A stretch of 30,924 nt of DNA from contig CAYJJB010000016.1 in NCBI GenBank assembly GCA_964370405.1, forward strand, positions 1-30,924, read 5' to 3'. This DNA comes from SIG603 sp964370405. GTDB lineage: Bacteria; Bacillota; Clostridia; Oscillospirales; Acutalibacteraceae. Under the pieces are notes generated by a model. The model was given only the letters and a program-made list of their open reading frames with translations. It had not been told where the DNA came from and did no database searches. Position numbers and translations under genes: made by a program. Each line of letters starts with the position of its first letter. The first letter of the stretch is position 1. Shown piece after piece: positions 15,230 through 23,343 of this stretch.

Positions 15230-15441
15230 ACTATTTCCTCAATTGAAACTACTTTGTAGCCGGCATCTGTAATTGTTTTTGTTAGTACATCTTCTGTGAT
15301 ATCTTTTGTAAGTGTAACTTTAGCCGAATTGTTCTCAAGTGACACCGTTGCACTAACACCATCGATTGCATTTAGTACATCATTTACACGTCCTGTGCAG
15401 TGGCTACACATCATACCTTCAATAAAAATATTTTTCTTCAT
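15226..15441 (-). CDS. copZ: Internal in-frame start: free CopZ-like copper chaperone (71 aa)
   Basis: Within copA an ATG at 15441 is preceded by AAAGGAG with 6 bases of spacing, stronger than the site of copA itself. From there the frame encodes exactly one HMA domain, MKKNIFIEGMMCSHC to the common stop, the usual length of free CopZ. This looks like a former separate copZ gene whose upstream copA lost its stop codon. Both a fused and a free chaperone are likely to be made. The free product is inferred from the sequence and not shown. Confidence 0.6.
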   Translation of the reverse strand: MKKNIFIEGMMCSHCTGRVNDVLNAIDGVSATVSLENNSAKVTLTKDITEDVLTKTITDAGYKVVSIEEIV

Positions 15442-17748
15442 AATATTCTCCTTTTTAATTTCAATTTTTGATAAGCTTGGCTTATGAGCTTTAAAGAGTT
15501 TTAGTCTAAGTGCATTTGTTACTACACAAAGTGAGCTAAGACTCATGGCAGCAGCGGCTATCATAGGATTAAGTTTAAATCCTAAAAGAGTGTAAAAAAC
15601 GCCTGCTGCTACTGGTATGCCGATAGTATTGTAGAAAAATGCCCAAAACAGATTTCCTTTAATATTGTTAATAACTGCTTTTGAAAGCTTAATTGCGGTC
15701 ACAGCGTCCAATAAATCGCTTTTCATCAGTACCATATCCGCACTGTCTATCGCAATATCCATTCCAGCACCTATTGCAATGCCTACATCTGCTCGTGCTA
15801 AGGCTGGAGCGTCGTTAACTCCGTCTCCTACCATGGCTACTTTTTTACCTTCTTCTTGAAGTTTACGCACAACAGCTTCTTTATCTTGTGGTAGCACATC
15901 GGCAATAATGTCGGTGGCATCAACTTGTTTTGCAATTGCCAATGCAGTTCTTTTGTTATCACCTGTTAGCATTATGACGTCAAGTTTCATTTCTCTTAGC
16001 AAAGAGATAGCTTTTTTACTTGTTGGTTTTACAGTGTCAGCTACAGCAATGACGCCTATTACAGTATTATCTTCGCAAAAGAATAAAGGTGTTTTGCCTT
16101 CATCTGATAAGGATATAGACATGTCTTTTACCCAATCATTTATTAAACTGTATTCTTCAAGCAGTTTTTGGTTTCCTGCAATTACTGTTTTATTATCAAT
16201 ATCACCGATAACACCTTTTCCAGGGACTGAGCGGTAGTTTAAAACTTCACTAGCTGTAAAATTTTTCTTTTTTACATAGTCATTAACTGCGCTTGCCAAT
16301 GGATGCTCTGAAAAACGCTCTATAGAATATGCTGTTTTTAACAAATAATCGTTTGTAAACCCATCACAAGCAAAAATATCCGTAACTTGTGGTTTACCCT
16401 TTGTGATAGTGCCAGTTTTGTCTAAGACTACTGTATTGACATGATGAGCAATTTCTAATGCTTCACCTGACTTTATTAAAATACCGTTTGATGCACCAAC
16501 ACCAGTTCCTACCATAATTGCCACAGGTGTTGCAAGTCCTAAAGCGCAAGGACAGGATATAACAAGTACAGCTATAGCTGTAGAAATTGAAAAAGCAACG
16601 CTTTCGCCTGCAATGAAAAACCAATAGGTAAATGCTAAAAGCGAGATTAGCATTACAACAGGAACAAATACACCACTTACTTTATCAGCAAGTTTTGAGA
16701 TAGGTGCTTTACTGTTTCCTGCCTCTTCAACAAGCTTAATGATTTGAGAAATAGTGCTGTCCTGAGCTAATTTAGTCGCCTTAATCTGTAAAACACCTGT
16801 ACCGTTTGTACTTGCAGATAAAACATTATCGCCCACTTGCTTTTCAACTGGAATACTCTCACCTGTCAGCGCAGATTCATCCATAGAGGAATATCCTTTT
16901 ATAACTACTCCGTCAACAGCCGACTTGCTTCCAGGTTTAATAATAAGAATGTCGCCTACTGCAATTTCTTCAACTAAAACCTCTTCTTGGATATCGCCAT
17001 TTAAACGAATTGCGGTTTTTGGGCTTAAGTCCATAAGCTTTCGTATAGCCTCTGTAGTTTTGCCTTTTGAACGAGATTCAAAATATTTTCCCAGAGTGAT
17101 TAAAGTGAGAATAGTTGCGGCAGATTCAAAATAAATATCATGCATATAAGAATGAACCATATGGGATAAATCGTAATTTTGTCCATAACTTATCATGTAA
17201 ATTGCAAGTATGCCATATATAAAGGAAGCTCCTGAACCGACAGCGATAAGTGAATCCATATTAGGTTTAGCTTTTATTAGCTTTTTAATGCCTACTATAA
17301 AGTAATTGCGATTTACAAATAAGATGGGGAGGCAGAGCAAAAACTGCGAAAATGCATTAATGACAGCATTTTTTTCTCCTAAAAAAATGTCGAAAATTGG
17401 AAGACCCATCATAGGCCCCATAGATATATACATCAGTGGAATTAAAAATGAAAATGAAATCCATAAGCGAAATTTCATTTCACTGCTTTTATTCCTAGTA
17501 TTATCCGTTTCAACTGTTTTAAAATTTGGCTTGTTCTTAAGCGTTGTAGGATAGCCAGCCTTAGTTGCTGCATTGCAAATATCTTGGCTACTAATCATGT
17601 CATCATCAAAATCTACTTGCATAGAATTTGATAAAAGCTGGACATTAACTTTACTGACACCTGATAATTTTGATACGGCAGAGTCAACATGAGAAGAGCA
17701 AGCAGAGCAGGTCATTCCACTTATGTCAAATAATTCTGTTTTATTCAT
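15226..17748 (-). CDS. copA: Copper-exporting P1B-type ATPase with C-terminal CopZ domain
   Basis: An 840-aa protein. The N-terminal HMA domain has GMTCSAC (about 11-17). Eight membrane helices follow, with the Cu(I) gate CPC near residue 399 (SCPCALGLATPV), the TGES actuator loop (LTGESIPVEK), the phosphorylation site DKTGTITKGKP near 443, the HP motif (SEHPLAS) and GDGVNDAPALA near 639. After the last helix pair a linker leads to a second HMA domain (770-840) with GMMCSHC. The C-terminal unit is a complete CopZ chaperone, including its own ATG and ribosome-binding site inside the frame. It pumps Cu(I) out of the cytoplasm. The ATG at 17748 follows AAAGGAT. The promoter carries a CsoR-type site. 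Confidence 0.95.
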   Translation of the reverse strand: MNKTELFDISGMTCSACSSHVDSAVSKLSGVSKVNVQLLSNSMQVDFDDDMISSQDICNAATKAGYPTTLKNKPNFKTVETDNTRNKSSEMKFRLWISFSFLIPLMYISMGPMMGLPIFDIFLGEKNAVINAFSQFLLCLPILFVNRNYFIVGIKKLIKAKPNMDSLIAVGSGASFIYGILAIYMISYGQNYDLSHMVHSYMHDIYFESAATILTLITLGKYFESRSKGKTTEAIRKLMDLSPKTAIRLNGDIQEEVLVEEIAVGDILIIKPGSKSAVDGVVIKGYSSMDESALTGESIPVEKQVGDNVLSASTNGTGVLQIKATKLAQDSTISQIIKLVEEAGNSKAPISKLADKVSGVFVPVVMLISLLAFTYWFFIAGESVAFSISTAIAVLVISCPCALGLATPVAIMVGTGVGASNGILIKSGEALEIAHHVNTVVLDKTGTITKGKPQVTDIFACDGFTNDYLLKTAYSIERFSEHPLASAVNDYVKKKNFTASEVLNYRSVPGKGVIGDIDNKTVIAGNQKLLEEYSLINDWVKDMSISLSDEGKTPLFFCEDNTVIGVIAVADTVKPTSKKAISLLREMKLDVIMLTGDNKRTALAIAKQVDATDIIADVLPQDKEAVVRKLQEEGKKVAMVGDGVNDAPALARADVGIAIGAGMDIAIDSADMVLMKSDLLDAVTAIKLSKAVINNIKGNLFWAFFYNTIGIPVAAGVFYTLLGFKLNPMIAAAAMSLSSLCVVTNALRLKLFKAHKPSLSKIEIKKENIMKKNIFIEGMMCSHCTGRVNDVLNAIDGVSATVSLENNSAKVTLTKDITEDVLTKTITDAGYKVVSIEEIV

Positions 17749-17773
17749 AAAATATCCTTTCTTTAAAATTATG

Positions 17774-17830
17774 ATACCCCACGGGGGTGCGGTGTATTAT
17801 CAGTTTAGCAGATTAGAATTTCTTTGTCAA
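17774..17830 (-). promoter_or_regulatory. copA promoter with CsoR-type operator
   Basis: On the minus strand TTGACA (17830-17825) and TAAACT (17807-17802) are 17 bp apart. Between the -10 and copA lies a G/C-tract inverted repeat in AT-rich DNA (ATACCCCACGGGGGTG on the plus strand from 17774), which matches the form of CsoR operators (TACCC near GGGTA). CsoR bound there would block transcription; Cu(I) would relieve it. Confidence 0.8.
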
Positions 17831-17860
17831 GCATATCCACTTTTTGCATTAGACTAGTAA

Positions 17861-17908
17861 ATACAAAAAAAATAAAAAGTAGGGGCGGCCCTGTGTGACC
17901 GCTCCTAC
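17861..17908 (-). terminator. Terminator of the lipoprotein operon, REP-like GC-rich hairpin
   Basis: Arms GTAGGGGCGG (17879-17888) and CCGCTCCTAC (17899-17908) form a 10-bp stem with one mismatch pair. On the minus strand a T-rich run (17878-17861) follows, giving an intrinsic terminator after the gene ending at 17932. The core is far more GC-rich than its surroundings and resembles palindromes I recall as dispersed in gut clostridial genomes; that recollection is unchecked. Confidence 0.75.
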
Positions 17909-17931
17909 AATTTTTATGCGTTGTTTCAAAA

Positions 17932-18438
17932 TTATTCCGCAAATGGTGATACTTCAAAGTAAGTTAAATCTCTGTCATTATCTGTGCCCTGCACCCAGTA
18001 TTCATCTTTGACTAAATGTAAAGTTTTTTGGGAATTTCCACCAGCAGAGGCATAGTCACCAAGAATTTCAAGATTGATGTTTATTAAAGGAAGTCCTGTA
18101 ATTGCATCTTGTTCGCTATAACGAGCAAAACCTGTGTCTATAACATTGCCATCTTCGTCATAGCAGTTTACTTCTCCGCCTGACATTATCTCAAGTACAT
18201 AAAATCCAAGGTTATCATCTGGCGCCATCCAAAAGCCAGAATAATCACTTAAACTACCGACTTCTTCTGTTATCACTCCGTCGACAGGTGGCACTTCTTG
18301 ATGATTTTCAGACTCGTTAATATCTTGTGAAATATCACTTGAAACATCACTAGCATTTTCATTTGACGGTGTAGAACAAGCAACAAGCAAGATGCTAAAA
18401 ATGCAAGCTAGGAACAATAGGAGCGATTTGTATTTCAT
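17932..18438 (-). CDS. Lipoprotein of unknown function
   Basis: 168 aa from the ATG at 18438, with GGAGG 8 bases upstream; an ATG at 18453 would overlap that site. Signal peptide with lipobox LVAC puts the lipidated cysteine at C21. A Ser/Asp/Asn/Glu-rich linker (about 22-55) precedes a compact domain of about 110 residues beginning YSGFWMAPDDNLGFYVLEI, with a repeated pattern of aromatic strands like small lipocalin-type (DUF) domains. It begins right after the stop of the next lipoprotein gene, so the two share an operon. Function unknown. Confidence 0.8.
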   Translation of the reverse strand: MKYKSLLLFLACIFSILLVACSTPSNENASDVSSDISQDINESENHQEVPPVDGVITEEVGSLSDYSGFWMAPDDNLGFYVLEIMSGGEVNCYDEDGNVIDTGFARYSEQDAITGLPLININLEILGDYASAGGNSQKTLHLVKDEYWVQGTDNDRDLTYFEVSPFAE

Positions 18439-18452
18439 AAATATGCCCTCCA

Positions 18453-19241
18453 TTAATTAGGGTAAAAGTATCCGTCTAAGCTATTTAAATAAAGAAGTAC
18501 AACATCACCATAGGTTTCAATACGTCCAGTCACATATGAATTAGTTTCGTCATCATACAGTTCAAATGCACCGTTTGTATTGTCATAGTAATATCCACCT
18601 GTAGATGTTGAGGTTGCATCATCTAAATGATAAGAATTATCGTCATAGAATGAATAAATTATTTCGCCATAAACATAATACCAATCTCCAAGCAATGAAA
18701 CTTCGTCATAATCTAGGGAGTCAAATGTATCAATCCATACATAAGTACCATCAGAACCATTTACGAAAAGAGTTGGTGTGCTACCACCAAAATCAAGAGA
18801 AACAGAGGAGATGTATACTCCGTTAGAATATAAATCGATTAGTCCGTTTTGATAGAAATATTGTCCGTAACTTGTGCTCTCAGGTGTGGCTAGTGCAAAT
18901 GTGCCGTTATCGCCAAAAGAATAGGTTGTTTCGGCAGTGCTGTTTTCCCAAACACCAATAAGTGCACGAATATAATCATCTTCACTTAAAGTGTTGGTGT
19001 CTTGCGACTGAGGGTCTGGAGTAGGTTCAGGCTCGGCGGTGGGTTCAGGTTCCGTAGTAGCCTGTGGAGATTCTGTGGGGTCTGGCTCTTCTGGTGTGCT
19101 AGTTTGGCTTTCGGCTGCACTTGAAGAATCACCATCATCCGAAGGAGGTGTAACAGTGACTTGAGTGCAAGCAGTAAAAGCAAAAGCGATAATCAATAAG
19201 AGCACGGTCAAATTTGCAAGTTTTTTAGTTATTGTTTTCAT
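18453..19241 (-). CDS. Lipoprotein with two lipocalin-like repeats
   Basis: 262 aa from the ATG at 19241 (GGAGGG upstream; a longer start at 19301 is unlikely). Lipobox FTAC puts the lipidated cysteine at C25. A Pro/Glu/Thr spacer of about 55 residues (TEPEPTAEPEPTPDPQ) lifts the rest off the membrane. Two related units of roughly 70 residues follow: LIGVWENSTAETTYSFGDNG and LLGDWYYVYGEIIYSFYDDN each begin a strand-rich domain rich in Tyr and Gly. The second unit ends the protein. Position before another lipoprotein and the shared fold type suggest a family that arose by duplication. Function unknown. Confidence 0.82.
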   Translation of the reverse strand: MKTITKKLANLTVLLLIIAFAFTACTQVTVTPPSDDGDSSSAAESQTSTPEEPDPTESPQATTEPEPTAEPEPTPDPQSQDTNTLSEDDYIRALIGVWENSTAETTYSFGDNGTFALATPESTSYGQYFYQNGLIDLYSNGVYISSVSLDFGGSTPTLFVNGSDGTYVWIDTFDSLDYDEVSLLGDWYYVYGEIIYSFYDDNSYHLDDATSTSTGGYYYDNTNGAFELYDDETNSYVTGRIETYGDVVLLYLNSLDGYFYPN

Positions 19242-19272
19242 ATTATTCCCTCCAAATATATTTATTATATAC

Positions 19273-19301
19273 ATTTTATCATATATGCCATGAAATAACA
19301 A
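19273..19301 (-). promoter_or_regulatory. Sigma-A-type promoter of the two-lipoprotein operon
   Basis: On the minus strand TTGTTA (19301-19296) and TAAAAT (19278-19273) are 17 bp apart, about 30 bases before the ATG at 19241. Confidence 0.6.
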
Positions 19302-19352
19302 GTGAGTAAATAGATAAAATTTAAATAAAAAATAAGAATTTCAAAAAATAAT

Positions 19353-19373
19353 GGACATGCAAAAAGCATGTCC
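19353..19373 (-). terminator. Terminator of the ddl-argS-aldo/keto reductase operon
   Basis: A perfect 8-bp stem GGACATGC/GCATGTCC with a 5-nt loop is followed on the minus strand by ATTATTTTTTG, directly after the stop at 19396. Confidence 0.8.
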
Positions 19374-19395
19374 AAAATTAGTTATAATATTATAG

Positions 19396-20313
19396 TTAAG
19401 GCAAAATGTTTCCAGCACTTCGATAAATTTCGTACCACTGTTCGCGGCTTAAATTTACCTTAGATGCATCCATCATTTCTTTAAGTCTTGATGGTTTCGT
19501 TGTACCTGTGACAACTTGCATATTAGCAGGATGTCTTAAAATCCAAGCAGTTGCAATACATGTTTTTGTAACTGAAAATTCTTTTGCATATTTTTCTAAA
19601 ACTTCGTTAAGCTCTGGATATTTTTCACAGTCTATAAACACGCCTTCAAAAAATCCATACTGCATAGGAGACCATGCTTGAATTGTAATGTTATGAAGTC
19701 TGCACCATTCTAAAACAGAGCCATCACGCACTATAGTTGCGTCATTTTTCATATTTACATTAAGACCAGCATCTATAAGACCTGTGTGAGCAACACCAAA
19801 CTGAAGTTGGTTTGCAACTATTTTATTTTTTAAAGCAGAATTTAAAAGCTTCATTTGCATGGGGTTTTGATTGCTAACACCAAAATGACGAACTTTACCG
19901 CTTTTTTCCAAAATTTCAAAAGCACTTGCAACTTCTTCAGGTTCCATTAAAGTATCGGGGCGGTGCAACAATAAAATATCAAGATATTCAGTATTTAAGC
20001 GTTTAAGAATGTTGTCAGTTGAAGTTAAAATATGTTCTTTTGAAAAGTCAAAAAAACCTTTTCTAATGCCGCATTTTGATTGAAGTATCATTTTTTCTCT
20101 GATAGATGGGTTCATTCCAACAGCTTTTGAGAAAGCAATTTCAGACTCTCCACCGCCGTAAATATCCGCATGATCAAAGAAATTTACGTCGTTTTCCATA
20201 GCGGTATCAACTAAAGATAAAATATCATTTTTCTCCATATTGCTAATACGCATACAACCAACTGCGATTGCCGGGACTTCTAAAAAACTACTGCCAAGTT
20301 TGAATTTTTTCAT
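19396..20313 (-). CDS. Aldo/keto reductase
   Basis: A 305-aa TIM-barrel NADPH-dependent carbonyl reductase. The catalytic tetrad is visible as D47 (FFDHAD), Y52 (DIYGGGE), K80 (LQSK) and H117 (LLLHRPD). Later motifs VSN, NQLQFGV and AWSPM are typical of the YdhF-like branch, and the nucleotide-binding part follows in TGTTKPSRLKE. Substrate unknown; reduction of small aldehydes or ketones is the family role. It lies 25 bases after argS in the same direction and ends the operon. It has no evident link to translation or cell wall. Confidence 0.9.
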   Translation of the reverse strand: MKKFKLGSSFLEVPAIAVGCMRISNMEKNDILSLVDTAMENDVNFFDHADIYGGGESEIAFSKAVGMNPSIREKMILQSKCGIRKGFFDFSKEHILTSTDNILKRLNTEYLDILLLHRPDTLMEPEEVASAFEILEKSGKVRHFGVSNQNPMQMKLLNSALKNKIVANQLQFGVAHTGLIDAGLNVNMKNDATIVRDGSVLEWCRLHNITIQAWSPMQYGFFEGVFIDCEKYPELNEVLEKYAKEFSVTKTCIATAWILRHPANMQVVTGTTKPSRLKEMMDASKVNLSREQWYEIYRSAGNILP

Positions 20314-20338
20314 TTTAACACTCCCTTAAATTAATAAT

Positions 20339-22027
20339 TTACATGGATTCTGGTACACCTATTTTAAACATGCTAAGCACGTTTTTGAGTACAATTTTTG
20401 TTGCAGTGCAAAGGTATAGCCTTGCATACATAAGAGCTTCGTCTTCACCTTTTACCCTGCAAGCATTGTAAAATTTGTGGAAAAGAGTTGCGATATTGTG
20501 AACATAGCGTGTAATTCTTGATGGGTCATTATCTTTTGCTGCATTTATAATCTCATTTGTATAAGCAGAGATATTTCTAATAAGCTCCATTTCTTCATTT
20601 GAAGTTAGTAGTTTAAGTTCATCGACAGTGCATGCCTTAGGTGTAATTCCGTCTTGAGAAAGCGCTTTTAAAATGCTGCAAATCCTTGCATGGGCATACT
20701 GTACATAGTATACAGGGTTTTGTGAATCTTCACTTATTGCAAGTCCCAAATCAAAATCACAGTGAGAGTTTGGCTCACGTAAGTTAAAGAAGAAACGTGC
20801 TGAATCAATTGGCACTTCTTCTAAAAGAGTAGATAGAGTAATTGCCTTACCACTTCTTTTTGATACTTTTATAATTTCATTTTCACGCACAAGTCGTACC
20901 ATTTGCATAATTACAACTTGCAGTCTTTGGGCATCGACATCAAGGGCTGTAAGAGCAGCTTTCATTCGTGATACATATCCATGATGATCAGCGCCTAAAA
21001 CATCAATTGCAACATCGTATCCACGGGTAACAAGTTTTCCATAGTGGTATGCGATATCAGGTACAATATAAGTTGGAACGCCATTTGCACGTACCAAAAC
21101 TATATCTTTGTCGCAACCGTATTCTGATGCCTTAAACCATGTAGCTCCATCTAGTTCATAAGTTAAGCCCTTGTCTTTAAATGTTTGAACTATTTCTTGT
21201 GCTGCACCGCTGTTATGAAGAGTGCTTTCTAAAAACCAATTATCATAATGTATGCGGTAAGTGCCTAAATCTCGCTCTAAAGCTGCGATGTTAAGCGGTA
21301 GGGCATAGTCTACAAGTGCTTTTTTGCGAAGAGTTTCATCTTCGTTTACAAATTTATCGCCATGAATTTTAGAAAAGTTTTCTGCATGGTCAATTATATC
21401 TTGTCCATGGTATGCATCCTCTGGCATTTCTATTTTGTCATTATATATTTGAAGATAACGCACATTTAATGAGGTTGCAAATTTTTCAATTTGATTTCCT
21501 GCGTCATTGACATAAAATTCTCTATTAACTTCAAATCCTGCACATGATAAAACACTTGCAAGACAGTCGCCAACAGCTCCGCCTCTTGCATTTCCTATGT
21601 GCATAGGACCTGTAGGGTTTGCAGACACAAATTCAACTAACACTTTTTTGCCTTTTCCAAAATCGCTTTTTCCGTAGTCTTCATCTAAAGTATTTACATC
21701 AATAAGCACATCAGCATAAAAGCTTGGGCTTAAAAAGAAGTTTATAAATCCTGGTCCTGCAATTTCACAGCGCTCAAAATAGCTGTTTGATAAATCTAAA
21801 TTTTCTACGATGGTTTGAGCAATTTTAGGTGGAGCTTGTCTAAAGGCTCTTGCTCCAACCATAGCGATATTTGTAGCCCAGTCGCCGTGAGTGGTATCTG
21901 CGGGAACTTCTAAATTAAAATTTGGAAGCTCAGCATTTGGAAGCTGTTCATTTGTTATTGCTGCATTTACAGAATTAATAATAATATTTTTGAGTTGCTC
22001 TTTTGCAATATCTACTTTTTTTGACAT
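20339..22027 (-). CDS. argS: Arginyl-tRNA synthetase
   Basis: A 562-aa class Ia aminoacyl-tRNA synthetase. It opens with the Arg-specific N-terminal additional domain (about 1-115), then the ATP-binding signature PTGPMHIGNARGG with HIGN at 143-146. The KMSKS-equivalent loop is KVSKRSGK, and NDAGNQIEKF and DHHGYVSRMKAAL are ArgRS-specific. The C-terminal anticodon-binding helical domain ends at PESM. It charges tRNA-Arg with arginine using ATP. It is preceded by a ywiB-like gene at 18 bases, an order also found in Bacillus subtilis. Confidence 0.97.
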   Translation of the reverse strand: MSKKVDIAKEQLKNIIINSVNAAITNEQLPNAELPNFNLEVPADTTHGDWATNIAMVGARAFRQAPPKIAQTIVENLDLSNSYFERCEIAGPGFINFFLSPSFYADVLIDVNTLDEDYGKSDFGKGKKVLVEFVSANPTGPMHIGNARGGAVGDCLASVLSCAGFEVNREFYVNDAGNQIEKFATSLNVRYLQIYNDKIEMPEDAYHGQDIIDHAENFSKIHGDKFVNEDETLRKKALVDYALPLNIAALERDLGTYRIHYDNWFLESTLHNSGAAQEIVQTFKDKGLTYELDGATWFKASEYGCDKDIVLVRANGVPTYIVPDIAYHYGKLVTRGYDVAIDVLGADHHGYVSRMKAALTALDVDAQRLQVVIMQMVRLVRENEIIKVSKRSGKAITLSTLLEEVPIDSARFFFNLREPNSHCDFDLGLAISEDSQNPVYYVQYAHARICSILKALSQDGITPKACTVDELKLLTSNEEMELIRNISAYTNEIINAAKDNDPSRITRYVHNIATLFHKFYNACRVKGEDEALMYARLYLCTATKIVLKNVLSMFKIGVPESM

Positions 22028-22045
22028 GTTTTTACTCCGTTCTTT

Positions 22046-22477
22046 TTAGCTGTTATCTTTGCACACTTCAATTAAAAGACTATTTTTACTTGCAAGAGAA
22101 GAGTCTATATCAAGTGTGTAATTTACTTCAAGTTTACCGCCTGTGTCGGTAAGGTCGTTTTTGAGAATACTGGTAAATACACCAAGATTCATAGTGCCGT
22201 ACTCTGTGTCATAAACACAGTTATGTCTTTTACCTTTTTCTAGTATAAGTTTTGTTTGTGAGCCTGATTTCATCATAGTTAATCTGTTTTGACCATCAAT
22301 TTCTAAAGTAGCAGTTTGGAATTTTTTTGGATTGTATTCATCATATTCCTTATATGAAATATATCTCTTTCCATCTTTAGTAAGGTATGAACCAAGTGTG
22401 TTCACCTTAACCTCGCCTTGGTCATCGTCAAATTTTTGAGTGCCTATAATTGAAATTAAATAATTTTCTTTTTCCAT
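22046..22477 (-). CDS. DUF1934 (YwiB-like) beta-barrel protein
   Basis: 143 aa from the ATG at 22477; GGAG lies 7 bases upstream, and an in-frame TTG at 22495 reads through that site. The sequence is strand-rich (VKVNTLGSYLTKDGKRYISYKEYDEYN) and matches the DUF1934/YwiB family, small calycin-like barrels with no known enzyme activity. Members are usually encoded directly before argS, as here. It sits between murI and argS with short gaps of about 20 bases. Function unknown. Confidence 0.85.
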   Translation of the reverse strand: MEKENYLISIIGTQKFDDDQGEVKVNTLGSYLTKDGKRYISYKEYDEYNPKKFQTATLEIDGQNRLTMMKSGSQTKLILEKGKRHNCVYDTEYGTMNLGVFTSILKNDLTDTGGKLEVNYTLDIDSSLASKNSLLIEVCKDNS

Positions 22478-22497
22478 TTTTTTCTCCGTTTCCAAAA

Positions 22498-23310
22498 TCA
22501 GTACTGCTCAATGTCTATCCTATAGGCATTTTCGGCAATGGGTTTTCCAATGAAAATTTCAGCAACATTTAAAAAGCCATCAACGCTGTCGCTCAAATAA
22601 TACTCAGTTTTTGCATCGTGATTTTTATCACTCATTAAATTTTGCTGTTTTAATACACTTGCACAGTGTCGTGCAGTCTCTTTTCCACTATCAATTAATA
22701 GCACATCTTCTCCTACTATATCACCAATAATTCCTTTTATTATGGGGAAATGTGTACAGCCCAAAATTATAGTGTCAACACCCTCTTCTTTTAAGGTTTT
22801 AAGATATCTTTTAGCAACAAGTTTTGTAACTTCATCATCTCTTGATACAAATCCGTTTTCTACCAAAGACACAAATAGGGGACAGGCTTGCCCAAAAACC
22901 TCTATTGCATCATCTAAATTATGTATAGCATTTAAAAAAGCATTGCTTTTTATTGTGGCATTAGTACCAAGCACACCAACTTTTTTGTTTTTGGTGCCTT
23001 GCACCGCAGCGTTTGCAGTTGGTGAAATTACGTCAATATAAGGAATGTCTAAGCTGTTTCCAATATCGCTGCAACCTGAACTGACAGTGCCACAGGCTGC
23101 AACAATGGCCTTAACATTATTTTTAAGCAGAAAATTTATATCTTGTACCGCATATTTTCTTATAGTTTCACGACTTCTAGTTCCATAAGGTACTCGACTT
23201 GTATCGCCAAAATATAAGATACTTTCATTTGGCAATGTTTTTTTAATTTCCTTAACAGCAGTAAGTCCTCCTAAGCCAGAGTCAAATACTCCTATAGCTC
23301 TGTTATCCAT
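22498..23310 (-). CDS. murI: Glutamate racemase
   Basis: A 270-aa cofactor-independent racemase that makes D-glutamate for peptidoglycan. It begins IGVFDSGLGGLTAVKEI with D10 and S11, then GDTSRVPYG. The two catalytic cysteines are C73 (AACGTVS) and C185 (GCTHFP, with H187). The first motif reads Cys-Gly-Thr and not the usual Cys-Asn-Thr; the Asn normally contacts substrate, so the change may affect binding, although it may also be a lineage variant. It follows ddl by 33 bases, grouping two D-amino-acid enzymes of wall synthesis. Confidence 0.95.
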   Translation of the reverse strand: MDNRAIGVFDSGLGGLTAVKEIKKTLPNESILYFGDTSRVPYGTRSRETIRKYAVQDINFLLKNNVKAIVAACGTVSSGCSDIGNSLDIPYIDVISPTANAAVQGTKNKKVGVLGTNATIKSNAFLNAIHNLDDAIEVFGQACPLFVSLVENGFVSRDDEVTKLVAKRYLKTLKEEGVDTIILGCTHFPIIKGIIGDIVGEDVLLIDSGKETARHCASVLKQQNLMSDKNHDAKTEYYLSDSVDGFLNVAEIFIGKPIAENAYRIDIEQY

Positions 23311-23343
23311 TTCTTCCTCCGTGAAGTTAAAATTTTTAGTACA

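Noticed and set aside
15226..17748. Sequencing error joining copA and copZ
   Set aside because: Between the last CopA helix and the CopZ start the frame is open over a plausible linker with no sign of a frameshift. A lost stop codon explains it without an error, though I cannot inspect reads.
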